DNA from: Amycolatopsis orientalis DSM 40040 = KCTC 9412
GTDB lineage: Bacteria; Actinomycetota; Actinomycetes; Mycobacteriales; Pseudonocardiaceae
Assembly (NCBI RefSeq): GCF_000478275.1
Contig: NZ_ASJB01000015.1
Span: forward strand, 279,615 to 343,614
Reading direction: 5' to 3'
DNA: 64,000 nt
Under the pieces are notes generated by a model. It saw nothing but the letters and a program-made list of their open reading frames with translations, did not search any database and was not told where the DNA came from. Shown here piece after piece: positions 8,205 to 16,958 of this stretch (position 1 is its first letter; the number at the start of each line of letters is the position of its first letter). Position numbers and translations under genes: made by a program.

Positions 8205-9449
8205 TTATTTCTTCGTCGCCGCGGCAAGGCGAACGCAGACGGCGAGGCCGCGGATCGCCTCTTCGACTTCGGCCAGCTCAGGGTACGTCGGCGCGATGCG
8301 GATGACGGCGTCGTCGGGGTCGTCGCCGTACGGGTGGGTCGCGCCGGCCGGGGTCAGGGCGATGCCCGCCTCCTTGGCCAGCCGCACGACCTCCTTGGCG
8401 GTCCCGGCGGGCACGGTCAGTGAGATGAAGTACCCGCCGGTCGGCTTCGTCCAGGACGCGAGGCCGCTCTCGCCGAGTTCCTTGGTGAGGATCTCGTCGA
8501 CGGCCGCGAACTTCGGCCCGATGAGCTCGGCGTGCTTGCGCATGTGCGCGCGGACGCCGTCCTCGTCACGCAGGAACAGCGCGTGCCGGAGCTGGTTGAC
8601 CTTGTCCGGGCCGATGGTCCGCTTGCCGATGAGGCCGATCCACCAGGCCAGGTTGGCCTCGGAGGCGCCGAAGAAGCCGACGCCGCCACCGGCGTAGGTC
8701 ACCTTCGAGGTGGAGCCGAAGACGAACGCGCGGTCGGCGTTGCCGTGCTCGGCGCACAGCGCGAGCAGGTCGGCCAGCGGCGCCTCGGTCTCGGTGAGGT
8801 GGTGCACGGCGTAGGCGTTGTCCCAGAAGATCCGGAAGTCCGGGGCGGCCGTGGTCATCGCCGCCAGTCGGCGCACGGTGTCGTCGCTGTAGGTGACCCC
8901 GGTCGGGTTGCTGTACTTCGGCACGCACCAGATGCCCTTGACCGTGGCGTCCTCGGCGACGAGCCGCTCGACGACGTCCATGTCCGGGCCGGTCTCGGTG
9001 AGCGGCACCTGGACCAGCTCGATGCCGAAGCGCTCGGCCAGCGCGAAGTGGCGGTCGTAGCCCGGGACGGGGCACAGGAACTTGATGCGCGGCTCGTCGG
9101 CCCAGCGGCGTTCGGCGCCCGGGAGCTTGCTGAGGAAGGCCTGCACGATGGAGTCGTGCATGAGCTCCAGGCTGGAGTTGCCCGCGGCCAGCAGCTGCTC
9201 GGCCGGGACCTGCAGCGGTCCGGCGAAGATCCGGCGGAGCTCGGGCAGGCCCTTCAGGCCACCGTAGTTGCGGACGTCCGTGCCGTCCTCGGCCTTGCGC
9301 ACGTCTCCGGGCAGCGCGAGCAGCCCGTCGGCGAGGTCCAGCTGGCGAGGGGACGGCTTGCCGCGGGTGATGTCCAGGGAGAGGCCACGGTCGACGAGGG
9401 CCGCGTAGTCGCGGCGGGCGCTCTCGACATCGACAGGTGCAGTGGTCAT
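8205..9449 (-). CDS. Aspartate aminotransferase, Rv3722c type (PLP fold type I)
   Basis: 414-residue class I aminotransferase. The PLP-binding lysine is K249 in FGSTSKVTYAGGGVGFF. SNPTG (in VPKYSNPTGVTYS) and FWDNAYAVHHL carry the cofactor-ring contacts, and the C-terminal RIAPTYPE holds the carboxylate-binding Arg. Sequence style and length match the actinobacterial class Ic enzymes whose M. tuberculosis member Rv3722c acts as the main aspartate aminotransferase. It starts at ATG 9449 and stops at TAA. It is divergent from the lipoprotein gene. Confidence 0.85.
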   Translation of the reverse strand: MTTAPVDVESARRDYAALVDRGLSLDITRGKPSPRQLDLADGLLALPGDVRKAEDGTDVRNYGGLKGLPELRRIFAGPLQVPAEQLLAAGNSSLELMHDSIVQAFLSKLPGAERRWADEPRIKFLCPVPGYDRHFALAERFGIELVQVPLTETGPDMDVVERLVAEDATVKGIWCVPKYSNPTGVTYSDDTVRRLAAMTTAAPDFRIFWDNAYAVHHLTETEAPLADLLALCAEHGNADRAFVFGSTSKVTYAGGGVGFFGASEANLAWWIGLIGKRTIGPDKVNQLRHALFLRDEDGVRAHMRKHAELIGPKFAAVDEILTKELGESGLASWTKPTGGYFISLTVPAGTAKEVVRLAKEAGIALTPAGATHPYGDDPDDAVIRIAPTYPELAEVEEAIRGLAVCVRLAAATKK

Positions 9450-9638
9450 GCCTAACGCTAAACCCGGCGGGGATCCGGCGTGAGACGAGGGTCGCCCTAC
9501 GCCCGGCGCACAAGATCCGATAACGGTTACGCCGCGTTTTTCACCATTCGTAACGAGGCCAAATCCCCTAGTGAGCCCAGCTCCATTTCCCGCATTCTCG
9601 GTAATACGGAGAAATAGGTGAGCGACGAGGGGCGAACA

Positions 9639-10142
9639 ATGGGAGCGAAGAACTGGGCGGCAGTGACCTTGATGGCGGCGGGCGCGCTGGCCGCGTGCGC
9701 GGTACCCACTCAGGGAACGGCGACCCCGGCCGTCACGGTGGCCGCTCCCCCGAACACCATCGTGATCCAGCCACCCGTGGTCGCGGCGCCGCCGCAGACG
9801 GTTTATGTCGCACCACAGACGACTCAGACGGTCTATCCCGCGCCGGCCGTTCCGGTGGCGCAGACGGTGATCGCCTACTACGACGCGCTCAACCGGCGCG
9901 ATTTCCCGACCGCGTGGAATCTCGGTGGGCGACGGCTGGCGAAAGGCGGCAGTTACGCCTCCTATGTCAAGGGATTCGCGACGACTTCGTGGGCCGCGCT
10001 CACCGTCACGAATGTGCGCGGCAGCACGGTGTACGTCGACCTCTCGGCCCGTCAGACCGATGGTTCGATGCGAAGCTTCTCCGGTTCCTACACCGTTTCC
10101 GACGGCATGATCACCGGGGCGAACATGAAGCGCCTCTCGTGA
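9639..10142 (+). CDS. Putative lipoprotein
   Basis: 167 residues from ATG 9639, preceded by GAGGGG six bases upstream; an in-frame GTG at 9618 is possible but lacks a site. A short signal sequence ends in lipobox LAAC (MAAGALAAC), so export and lipidation at that Cys are expected. A Pro/Thr/Val-rich linker with repeats such as PPQTVYVAPQTTQTVYPAP follows, then a compact ~80-residue domain (VIAYYDALNRRDFPTAWNLGG). The latter resembles the NTF2-like folds used by many actinobacterial surface lipoproteins. It converges on the last Mce-associated gene with one base between stops. Confidence 0.78.
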   Translation: MGAKNWAAVTLMAAGALAACAVPTQGTATPAVTVAAPPNTIVIQPPVVAAPPQTVYVAPQTTQTVYPAPAVPVAQTVIAYYDALNRRDFPTAWNLGGRRLAKGGSYASYVKGFATTSWAALTVTNVRGSTVYVDLSARQTDGSMRSFSGSYTVSDGMITGANMKRLS

Positions 10143-10143
10143 T

Positions 10144-10638
10144 CTACAGAGCGGTGAGCCGTGAGATCTTCCACCGGCCGTCGACGCGGCGCGCGGTGAC
10201 CGAAAGCTGGGAGACCGTCGACTGCGGCGTGCCCCCGGCGGCGGCGATGGTCTGCTGGTCGAGGAACAGCAGCACCTCGGCCTCCTCGCCGCGCAACGAC
10301 CGGACGCCCGCCGAGCGGACCGTCGTCGTGCGCACCAGCTTCTGGTCCTCGGCCCGCTTGCGCGCCGACGCGAACTGGTCCCGGTACTGCCCGGTCGCCT
10401 CTCCGGTCAGCACGTCGGCCGCGGCCCGCTCGGTCCGCGCGAGATTGCTGTAGTCGTAGGAGAAGACCGCCTTCACCCCGGCGCCGACGTGGTCCACGAC
10501 CTCGGCGGTCGCGGCCTGGTCCACGAGCGCCGCGTTGCCGTCCGAACCCAGCGAAGAGGCCTCCAGCCCGAACCAGACCGCGCAACCGGTGGCCAGCACG
10601 ATGAGCGCGACCAGGAGCCGCGGCGTCCGGCCGGTCAT
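10144..10638 (-). CDS. Mce-associated membrane protein (Rv3492c position)
   Basis: 164 residues. One N-terminal membrane helix (LLVALIVLATGCAVWFGLEA) is followed by an extracytoplasmic NTF2-like domain with the Mce-associated pattern FSYDYSNLARTERAAADVLTGEATGQYRDQF. ATG 10638 overlaps the TGA of the gene before it by 4 bp. It is the last gene of the mce4-type operon and corresponds in position to mycobacterial Rv3492c. Mce-associated proteins are thought to stabilise the Mce complex. Confidence 0.87.
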   Translation of the reverse strand: MTGRTPRLLVALIVLATGCAVWFGLEASSLGSDGNAALVDQAATAEVVDHVGAGVKAVFSYDYSNLARTERAAADVLTGEATGQYRDQFASARKRAEDQKLVRTTTVRSAGVRSLRGEEAEVLLFLDQQTIAAAGGTPQSTVSQLSVTARRVDGRWKISRLTAL

Positions 10639-11123
10639 GACCCCGCCGCCTGCACCGCGCTGACCTTCCAGCCGTCCTCGGCGCGCTGGTAGTCCACGGT
10701 CAGCCTGCTGACCTTCGGCACGGCCGACCCGCCGCCGGTGCTGATCCGCACGTTCAGCACGGCCATCAGCCGTGCCGTCCCGGCCGCGGCGTCGAGTTCG
10801 GTGACCGCGGCCCGTTCGAGCTTGGCCGTCGCGACCGTTTTGCCGGTGTTCGCCCGGTCGATCTGGAGCTGCCGGTCGCCGGTGAGTTCCTTGCCGAGCC
10901 GTCCGGTGGTGACGCCGAGCCAGCGGTCGACGTCCTGGGCACCGGTGCGGTAGTCGATCGTGTTGAGCACCTCCAGCTGCCCGGAGGCGGCGGTGAGCAC
11001 GGCTTCGCGCTCCCGGCCGCGCGCGAGACCGTCGTCCCGCGCCGCGCTCCACCACGACCAGCCGGACCAGGCCGCCGCGAGCACGGCCAGCGCGGCGACG
11101 ACGGTGAGGGCGCGCGTGAGCAC
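10635..11123 (-). CDS. Mce-associated membrane protein (Rv3493c position)
   Basis: 162 residues from GTG 11123, whose G is the last base of the mce4F stop (TAGTG). One transmembrane helix near the N-terminus (ALTVVAALAVLAAAWSGWSWW) precedes a Mce-associated domain (LNTIDYRTGAQDVDRWLGVTTGRLGKEL). It overlaps the next Mce-associated gene by ATGA. The two differ in sequence but share size and layout, probably an old duplication. Likely an accessory subunit of the steroid importer. Confidence 0.87.
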   Translation of the reverse strand: MLTRALTVVAALAVLAAAWSGWSWWSAARDDGLARGREREAVLTAASGQLEVLNTIDYRTGAQDVDRWLGVTTGRLGKELTGDRQLQIDRANTGKTVATAKLERAAVTELDAAAGTARLMAVLNVRISTGGGSAVPKVSRLTVDYQRAEDGWKVSAVQAAGS

Positions 11124-12358
11124 TACTTGCCGCCCAGCAACGCGCCCAGCCCACCGGGTCCGGCGCCGGTGAGCAGGCTCAGCACCCCGGGCAGCTGCGC
11201 GGATTCCGCCGCCTGCGGGCTCTGCTTCGGCCGCTCCGGGACCGCGGGCGGTTTCCCGGCGTACGGCGCGTTCTGCGAGCCCCGCACCCCGGTGGGGCTT
11301 CCCGGTGGCTCGGCGCAGTAGGCCCGCGTGTTCACCGGCGCCTCGGTGAGGTCGTTGGCGGGACGCTGTTTCGTGCCCTCGTAGCCCTTGGTGCAGGAGA
11401 CCGGGTCGAAGAAGTTGAACACCACGCCGAGATGGCCGGTGCCGTCCGGCGACGTCGAGCGCGAGAACGCCGAGATGATCGGGTACGCGACGAGGAGTTC
11501 CTCGATCGCGTCGGTCCGGGCGGAGGTGATCTGGGCGGTGGTGAGCGTGTTCGCGAACAGCACCCCGAGGTCGGTGCCGGAGACCGCGAGCACGTCGCTG
11601 ATCTGACGGCTCAGCTTCGGTGCCTCGTCGATCACCCGCCGCAGATCCGGATCGGACGTCTTCAGCTGCGCGGCGATCGTCTTGAGCCCGCTGGAGAACT
11701 GCGTGATGTTGTCCGCCTGCCGCCGCTGGGTGTCCAGTACCGTCCGCGAACTGGCGAGCAGGCCCTGGGTGTCGGGCAGGTACTGCGTCGCGGTCGCGGT
11801 CAGCGATCCGGTGCTGTCGAGCAGCTGCCGCAGATCCGGGCCGGCGTTCGCGAAGGCCTCGTAGGTCTCGTTGACGACGGTCTTCAGCGACTCCGGTTTC
11901 ACACTCGACACCAGTTTGTCCAAATTGGACAGGACGGTGTCCGGGGCGAGCGGGATCGACGTCCTGTCCCGCTTGATGACCGAACCTTCGGTGAGGTACG
12001 GCCCGTTTTCGTGCATGGGCAGCAGATCGACGTACTGCTCCCCCACCGCCGACCGGTTCGCGACCGCGGCCTTCGTGTCCGCCGGGATCTTCGGCGCGCC
12101 CGAATCGATGTCGAGACCGAGATCGATGCCGTGCTCGGTGAGCGTCATCGACGCGACCTTGCCGACCGCGACACCGCGATAGGAGACCTCGGCGTTGACG
12201 AAGATCCCGCCGGAGTCCACCAGTTGCGCGGTGACGAGGTAGCCCCGGGTGCCGAAGAGCCTGTCCAGCCCGGCGTACTTGCCGCCCGCGTAGACGACCG
12301 ACACCACCGCGATGACGAGGAACGCGGCCAGCTGGATCCTGGTCTTGCGCGTGATCAC
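11123..12358 (-). CDS. mce4F: Mce-family substrate-binding protein, subunit F
   Basis: 411 residues. An N-terminal anchor helix (IQLAAFLVIAVVSVVYAGGKYAG) is followed by the MCE domain (RGYLVTAQLVDSGGIFVNAEVSYRGVAVGKV, to about residue 120). A long helical region then runs to a Pro/Gly-rich tail containing a Cys pair (SCTKGYEG, AYCAEPP). Sixth of six tandem MCE genes, coupled to mce4E by GTGA. MCE subunits form a hexameric hydrophobic tunnel that carries lipids across the envelope. Subunit letters follow operon order. Confidence 0.9.
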   Translation of the reverse strand: MITRKTRIQLAAFLVIAVVSVVYAGGKYAGLDRLFGTRGYLVTAQLVDSGGIFVNAEVSYRGVAVGKVASMTLTEHGIDLGLDIDSGAPKIPADTKAAVANRSAVGEQYVDLLPMHENGPYLTEGSVIKRDRTSIPLAPDTVLSNLDKLVSSVKPESLKTVVNETYEAFANAGPDLRQLLDSTGSLTATATQYLPDTQGLLASSRTVLDTQRRQADNITQFSSGLKTIAAQLKTSDPDLRRVIDEAPKLSRQISDVLAVSGTDLGVLFANTLTTAQITSARTDAIEELLVAYPIISAFSRSTSPDGTGHLGVVFNFFDPVSCTKGYEGTKQRPANDLTEAPVNTRAYCAEPPGSPTGVRGSQNAPYAGKPPAVPERPKQSPQAAESAQLPGVLSLLTGAGPGGLGALLGGK

Positions 12359-13575
12359 CGGCCACCCCCGAGCAGCGGCCCGAGGAGCCCGCCGAGCACG
12401 CCGCCCAGGACGTCCCCGCCCTGGCCCTGCGGTGCCTGGGGCATCTGGGGGGCTTGTGGGAGGTCGCCGGTCGGCAGGGGCAGCACCGGGGGCGCCGTCC
12501 CGTTGTTGAACGGGATCGCGCCGGGCGTGCCGGTGCCCTTGGTCCCGGGCAGCTGGATGATCGGCTGCGACGAGTTGTTCATGTTCTCCAGGAAAGTGTC
12601 CAGGTTCAGGTCGATCTTGGCTTCCACGTTGGCGTAGTCGCCCTTGATCACGTTGCCCGCGTAATCCGGGAAGGGGTACGTGAGCAGGATCCGCAGCGCG
12701 GTCGGCAGGTCCTGGCCCGCCTCGGTCAGCTTCTTCAGCGTCGGCTGCAACGCGCGGAGGTTCGCCACCAGCTGGTCACGGCTGGCCTTGATCGTGTCGG
12801 TCGCGACCCCGGACAGTGTGTTCAGCGACTGCAGCATGCCGACGAGCTGATCCCGTTGCTCCGTCACGATCTTGAGCCCCGGCGAGAGGTTGTCGAGCGC
12901 GTTGGTCAGGTTCTGCGTCTGCCCGACCAGGGTTTTCGACAGCCTGTCGAGGCCGTCGATGGCCCTCAGGATCTCGCCCTTGTGCCCGTCGAGTTCGGTG
13001 GCCAGCTTGTCCACCTGGGACAGCAGCGCGCGGACCTCGGCCTCGTTCCCGGTGAGCGCGTCGTTGAGTTCGTGGCTGATCTTCTGGATCTGTTCGACGC
13101 CGCCGCCGTTGAGCAGCAGGGAAAGCGCGCCGAGGACCTCTTCGACCTCGGGGTTGCGGTTGGTGCGGTCGAGCGGGATCTTCGCGCCCTCGGCGAGGGA
13201 TCCTTCGGGCTTTTCGGGGGCGTGCAGGTCGACGAACTTCTCCCCGAGCAGACTCGACTGGCGCAGTTCGGCGCGCGCGTTCGCGGGCAGCGCGATGTCG
13301 CCGTTGACGACCATGTTCACCCACGCCGACCGGGTGTCCGGGGCGAGTTCGATGTTCTCGACCCGGCCGACCGGGACGTCGTTGACCTTCACACTCGCTT
13401 GCGGGACGAGGTCGAGGACGTCGGAGAACTGCGCGGAGAGCCGGTACGGATGGTCACCGAGATCCGCACCGCCCGGGAGCGGGGTGTTGTACAGCCCCGA
13501 AAAGCCGCCGTCACCGCAGCCTGCCAGCACCAGCACGCCCGCCATCACGCCCGCGATCTTCCGCCGCTGCCTCAT
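12355..13575 (-). CDS. mce4E: Mce-family lipoprotein, subunit E
   Basis: 406 residues with a lipoprotein signal: MRQRRKIAG, a hydrophobic core and lipobox LAGC (Cys 20). The MCE domain follows (YRLSAQFSDVLDLVPQASVKVNDVPVGRVENI), then coiled-coil-prone helices. The low-complexity C-terminus is rich in QAPQ and GGVLGGLLGPLLGGG. Subunit E being the lipoprotein is typical of actinobacterial mce operons (LprN in M. tuberculosis mce4). It is coupled by overlap to mce4F and mce4D. Confidence 0.9.
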   Translation of the reverse strand: MRQRRKIAGVMAGVLVLAGCGDGGFSGLYNTPLPGGADLGDHPYRLSAQFSDVLDLVPQASVKVNDVPVGRVENIELAPDTRSAWVNMVVNGDIALPANARAELRQSSLLGEKFVDLHAPEKPEGSLAEGAKIPLDRTNRNPEVEEVLGALSLLLNGGGVEQIQKISHELNDALTGNEAEVRALLSQVDKLATELDGHKGEILRAIDGLDRLSKTLVGQTQNLTNALDNLSPGLKIVTEQRDQLVGMLQSLNTLSGVATDTIKASRDQLVANLRALQPTLKKLTEAGQDLPTALRILLTYPFPDYAGNVIKGDYANVEAKIDLNLDTFLENMNNSSQPIIQLPGTKGTGTPGAIPFNNGTAPPVLPLPTGDLPQAPQMPQAPQGQGGDVLGGVLGGLLGPLLGGGR

Positions 13576-14762
13576 TTCGGGACTCCCTTGGTGAGGACGT
13601 CGACCAGCGGGAGCGGCAGCGGCGGCAGTTCACCGCTCTGCAGCGAGGCCAGTACCTGCGGGACCGACGGGAGCTTCAGCGTGCCGTCGAGGACCGGGGC
13701 CAGCTGCTTGCAGATGTTCCCCAGCGCGTCCGGGATCGGCTTGGGCGTACTCGCGCTGATGAGGCGGCACACGGTCAGGATCGGGGGATGCGTCAGCTCG
13801 TTCAGGTTGTCCCGCACGGCGATCGTGCCGGACGCCGCGTCGTAGGAGTTGATGAAGTTGGTGGCCCCGGTCGGCGCGATGTCGATCACCTCGGCGAGCG
13901 AGGCCCGCTGGTCGACGAGCACCTTGGTCAGTCCGGCCAGTTTGTCCACATTGGATGCGAGCAGGTCCTTGTTCTCCGCGACGAACTTCTCGACGTCACC
14001 CATCGCCGTCGCCAGCGAATTCAGCGCGGCGCCCACGTCGGCGGAGTCCGCGGCCAGGAAACCGCTGACGTCGGCGGCGCGGCGGTAGAACTCGTTGAGC
14101 TGCTGGTCGCTTTCGGCCAGCGCGCCGGTGAACGAGTTCAGGTTCTGCACCGTGCTGAACAGGTCCCCTTTGGAGCCGTCCAGGGTCTTGGCCAGTTCGG
14201 ACAGCCGGGTCACCGTGGTGTTGAGGTTCTTCCCGTTGCCGCCGAGATTCGCCGCGGCGGTGTCGAGCACGTCCGACAGCGCGCCGTTCTTGTTGGCGCC
14301 GTTGGGTCCTAGGCTCGTCGAGAGCTTGTCGAGACTCGTGTAGAGGTCGTCGAGTTCGGCCGGGGTCGCCGTCTTCTCCTTGGCGATCACCGTGTCCGTG
14401 GCCATTTCGAGACCGCTCTCGTACGCCGGGGTCAGCTGCACGTACCGGTCGCTCACCAGACTCGGCGCGACGACGACCGCGCCCGCGTCCGCCGGGATCG
14501 GGGTGTCACCGTCGATCCGCATGTCGACCCGGACCGCCTCGCCCTGGGGCGTCACGCCGGTGATCTCTCCGACCTTCACGCCGAGGACTCGTACCGAAGA
14601 GCCCGCGTAGAGGCCCACGGTCTTCCCGAAGTACGCGCTGATCCGCGTCCCGCCCGTGTCCCTGAACACCAGCCAGAGTCCGGCGGTCAGGAGCAGTACG
14701 ACGACGCAGGCGAAGGCGACCCATGTGGCGAGTGCGCGTCCCGTGCGCGTGTGGATGGTCAT
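13572..14762 (-). CDS. mce4D: Mce-family protein, subunit D
   Basis: 396 residues from ATG 14762, which overlaps the mce4C stop by ATGA. A single N-terminal helix (WVAFACVVVLLLTAGLWLVF) is followed by the MCE domain (ISAYFGKTVGLYAGSSVRVLGVKVGEITGV), then long helical segments and a tail with one Cys pair (TVCRLI, NICKQL). The frame is open further upstream but the coupled ATG is the natural start. Confidence 0.9.
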   Translation of the reverse strand: MTIHTRTGRALATWVAFACVVVLLLTAGLWLVFRDTGGTRISAYFGKTVGLYAGSSVRVLGVKVGEITGVTPQGEAVRVDMRIDGDTPIPADAGAVVVAPSLVSDRYVQLTPAYESGLEMATDTVIAKEKTATPAELDDLYTSLDKLSTSLGPNGANKNGALSDVLDTAAANLGGNGKNLNTTVTRLSELAKTLDGSKGDLFSTVQNLNSFTGALAESDQQLNEFYRRAADVSGFLAADSADVGAALNSLATAMGDVEKFVAENKDLLASNVDKLAGLTKVLVDQRASLAEVIDIAPTGATNFINSYDAASGTIAVRDNLNELTHPPILTVCRLISASTPKPIPDALGNICKQLAPVLDGTLKLPSVPQVLASLQSGELPPLPLPLVDVLTKGVPK

Positions 14763-15790
14763 CGTCCGCCCACCCCCTGGTTCGGCGCCGCGATGGGCGG
14801 GGTGCAGCCCTCCGGGTTGACCTGGAACGCGCCGGCGATGATCGTCGGCGGCAGCAGCCCGCACAGGTAGCCCTCGAACCAGCGCCCGTTCCCGGTCGCG
14901 TTGGCGCCGACGCGGGCGAAGGGGGCCATCAGCGCGAGGCTGCGGTTGAGGTTGTCCTGGTTGCGCTGCAGGACATCGGTGACCTTGCCGAGTTTCTCCA
15001 GCGTCGGCTTCAGCTGCTGCCGGTTGTCGGCGACGAGCCCCGACAACTGCGCCGAAACCTGCTGGGTGCCCTTGAGCAACGTGCTGATCGCGTCCTTCCG
15101 GTTCTGCAACTCGGCGAGCAGGAGGTTGCCGTCGTCGAGGATCCGCTTCAGCTGGGCGTTGCGGTCGGACAGCGTCTTGGACACCTTGCTCGTATTGGCC
15201 AGCAACGCCTTCAGGTCACCGTCACGCGAGGAAACCGTCTTGGACAACGAAGACAGCCCGCCCAGCGCGTCCTTGAGATACTGCGGGCTGTCCTTGAGCG
15301 CGTCGGACAGGACGGTGAAACTCGTCGCCAGCTGCGCGGTGTCGATCTCGCCGACCGTGCCGGACAGCTGCTGGAACGCGTCCTGCAGTTCGAACGGCGT
15401 CCGCGTGCGATCGAGCCCGATGGTGGCGTTCGGATCCTGGTTCGCCTTGCCTTTCGGCGTCAGCGCGAGGAACTTCTCGCCCAGCAGCGTCTTGATCTCG
15501 ATCGACGCGGACGTCGCGTCGCCGATCCGGACGTCCTTCACCCGGAACTTCACCAGCACCTTCTTGCCTGCCAGCTCGACCGAGCTGACCTGGCCGACCT
15601 TGACCCCGGCGACCTGGACCTCGTTGTCGGCCGCCAGCCCCGCCGATTCGCCGAAGAACGCCGAGTAGGTCGTCCCGCTGCCGAACAACGGGATCCGGTC
15701 GGAGAAGTAGGTCGTCATCGTGACCAGGAGGAGCAGGACCAGGGCGGCCGCGCCGACCGCGGCCTGATTGCGTTCCTTGAGCGGCTTCAC
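14759..15790 (-). CDS. mce4C: Mce-family protein, subunit C
   Basis: 343 residues from GTG 15790 (GTGA overlap with mce4B). Membrane helix AAVGAAALVLLLLVTMTTYF, MCE domain (SAFFGESAGLAADNEVQVAGVKVGQVSSV), helical needle region and a C-terminal Cys pair (YLCGLLPP, EGCTPP). Codon usage and style match its neighbours. Expected to be one subunit of a heterohexameric MCE ring in the envelope. Confidence 0.9.
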   Translation of the reverse strand: MKPLKERNQAAVGAAALVLLLLVTMTTYFSDRIPLFGSGTTYSAFFGESAGLAADNEVQVAGVKVGQVSSVELAGKKVLVKFRVKDVRIGDATSASIEIKTLLGEKFLALTPKGKANQDPNATIGLDRTRTPFELQDAFQQLSGTVGEIDTAQLATSFTVLSDALKDSPQYLKDALGGLSSLSKTVSSRDGDLKALLANTSKVSKTLSDRNAQLKRILDDGNLLLAELQNRKDAISTLLKGTQQVSAQLSGLVADNRQQLKPTLEKLGKVTDVLQRNQDNLNRSLALMAPFARVGANATGNGRWFEGYLCGLLPPTIIAGAFQVNPEGCTPPIAAPNQGVGGR

Positions 15791-16824
15791 GGCCCGCACC
15801 TCTCCGGTCGCTGCGTGCCGGGCAGTGGCGTGATCGGCAGTTCGATGTTGAGCGATTTGATGCCGATGCTGCCGGAGATCCCGCACAGGTAGTAGTTGAA
15901 CCAGCTGCCGTAGCTCAGCGTCCTGGTGAACTTCTGCAGGTTGCCCGGCAGCACCTGCAGGAGATGGTCGATCAGCTGTTCCGAATCGCCGAGGTTCTGT
16001 GACAGCGCCCCGAGTTGCGCGACGTCGTCCTTGAGCGCGGGGCGCGCGTCGGCGAGCAGGCCCGTCGTGGCGACGGTGAGGTCGCCGAGCGCCTTGACCG
16101 CCTCCCCGATCGGCCGCCGCTGCTCGGCGAGACCGGTGACCAGCCGCTGGGTCTGGTCGATCAGTTCGCCCAGCTGCGGCGAACGCTTCTCGACGGTGCC
16201 GAGCACGGTGTTGAGGTTCGCGATGACGTCGCCGATGATCTTGTCCTTGCCCGCGATGGCCGAGGTGACCGACGCGGTGTGCGCGAGCAGGCTGGTGATC
16301 GTGCCGCCCTCGCCCTGGAAGACCTGGATGATCTCGTAGGAGAGTTTGTTGACGTCCTCGGGGTTCAGCGCGCGGAAGAGCGGTTTGAACCCGTTGAAGA
16401 GCACGGTCAGGTTCAGCGCCGGTTTGGTGCGCTCGGGCGGGATGACCCCGCCGCGCGGCAGTGACTTCTCGTCCCCGATGTCCGTGCCGAGGGAGAGGTA
16501 CCGCTGCCCGACGAGGTTGCGGTACTTGATGGTCGCGGTCACCGACGACGGCAGCCGGTGCGTGGTCTGGACGTCGAAGTGGACCTGGGCGAGGTTCCGT
16601 TCGCCCTCTTCGACCTCGATCCGGCCGACCTGTCCGACCTTCACGCCGACGATGCGGACGTCGTCGCCCTCCTTGAGCCCGGACGCGTCGGTGAACTTGG
16701 CGACGTAGCCCGAGGTCTCGCCGAAGTTGGTGTTCGCGATGGTGGCGCCGAGGACCGCGGTGAGCAGCACGGTCACCACGGCGAAGACGAGGATCTTGAC
16801 CAGATCCGGCACGAACGACCTCAT
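15787..16824 (-). CDS. mce4B: Mce-family protein, subunit B
   Basis: 345 residues from ATG 16824. N-terminal helix ILVFAVVTVLLTAVLGATIA, MCE domain (YVAKFTDASGLKEGDDVRIVGVKVGQVGRI), helices, then a short tail with two cysteines (YLCGISG, ERCGP). This is the only subunit gene not directly coupled to the preceding mce gene. A 130-bp gap holding a palindromic repeat separates it from mce4A, though a 45-codon frame with ATGA overlaps at both ends bridges the gap. Confidence 0.9.
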   Translation of the reverse strand: MRSFVPDLVKILVFAVVTVLLTAVLGATIANTNFGETSGYVAKFTDASGLKEGDDVRIVGVKVGQVGRIEVEEGERNLAQVHFDVQTTHRLPSSVTATIKYRNLVGQRYLSLGTDIGDEKSLPRGGVIPPERTKPALNLTVLFNGFKPLFRALNPEDVNKLSYEIIQVFQGEGGTITSLLAHTASVTSAIAGKDKIIGDVIANLNTVLGTVEKRSPQLGELIDQTQRLVTGLAEQRRPIGEAVKALGDLTVATTGLLADARPALKDDVAQLGALSQNLGDSEQLIDHLLQVLPGNLQKFTRTLSYGSWFNYYLCGISGSIGIKSLNIELPITPLPGTQRPERCGP

Positions 16825-16958
16825 CGGACCGCCCTCCCGTCACGGGGGCCGAAGGACGCTTTCGCCGCATGTGACGCGGTGAAAGCTCCCTTCACCGCGT
16901 CACATGCGGTGAAGGACGCTTTCAGCCCGGCCCGGCCCGCGCTCGGCTGAGTCCTCAT
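16821..16958 (-). CDS. 45-codon frame bridging mce4A and mce4B across a repeat
   Basis: Opens at ATG 16958, overlapping the mce4A TGA as ATGA, and ends in a TGA at 16823-16821 that overlaps the mce4B ATG, again as ATGA. Most of the 45 residues are translated palindromic repeat (pieces KASFTA, KGAFTASHA, KASF). I doubt it encodes a functional protein. It may, however, keep ribosomes moving from mce4A to mce4B after a repeat landed in what was probably a direct ATGA junction. Confidence 0.4.
   Translation of the reverse strand: MRTQPSAGRAGLKASFTACDAVKGAFTASHAAKASFGPRDGRAVR
16851..16923. repeat. Extragenic palindromic repeat, copy 2, inside the mce4 operon
   Basis: Direct repeats GAAGGACGCTTTC at 16851-16863 and 16911-16923 flank a perfect 19-bp inverted repeat (16865-16883 and 16891-16909) with loop AGCTCCC. 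An 8-bp direct repeat CCTCATCG borders the whole segment at 16819-16826 and 16953-16960. Same family as 5215-5291 and 23224-23299. Confidence 0.85.

Noticed and set aside
10635..12365. One large 576-codon frame over mce4F
   Set aside because: Only its 3' portion (to GTG 11123) is a genuine Mce-associated gene; the rest is out-of-frame shadow of mce4F.
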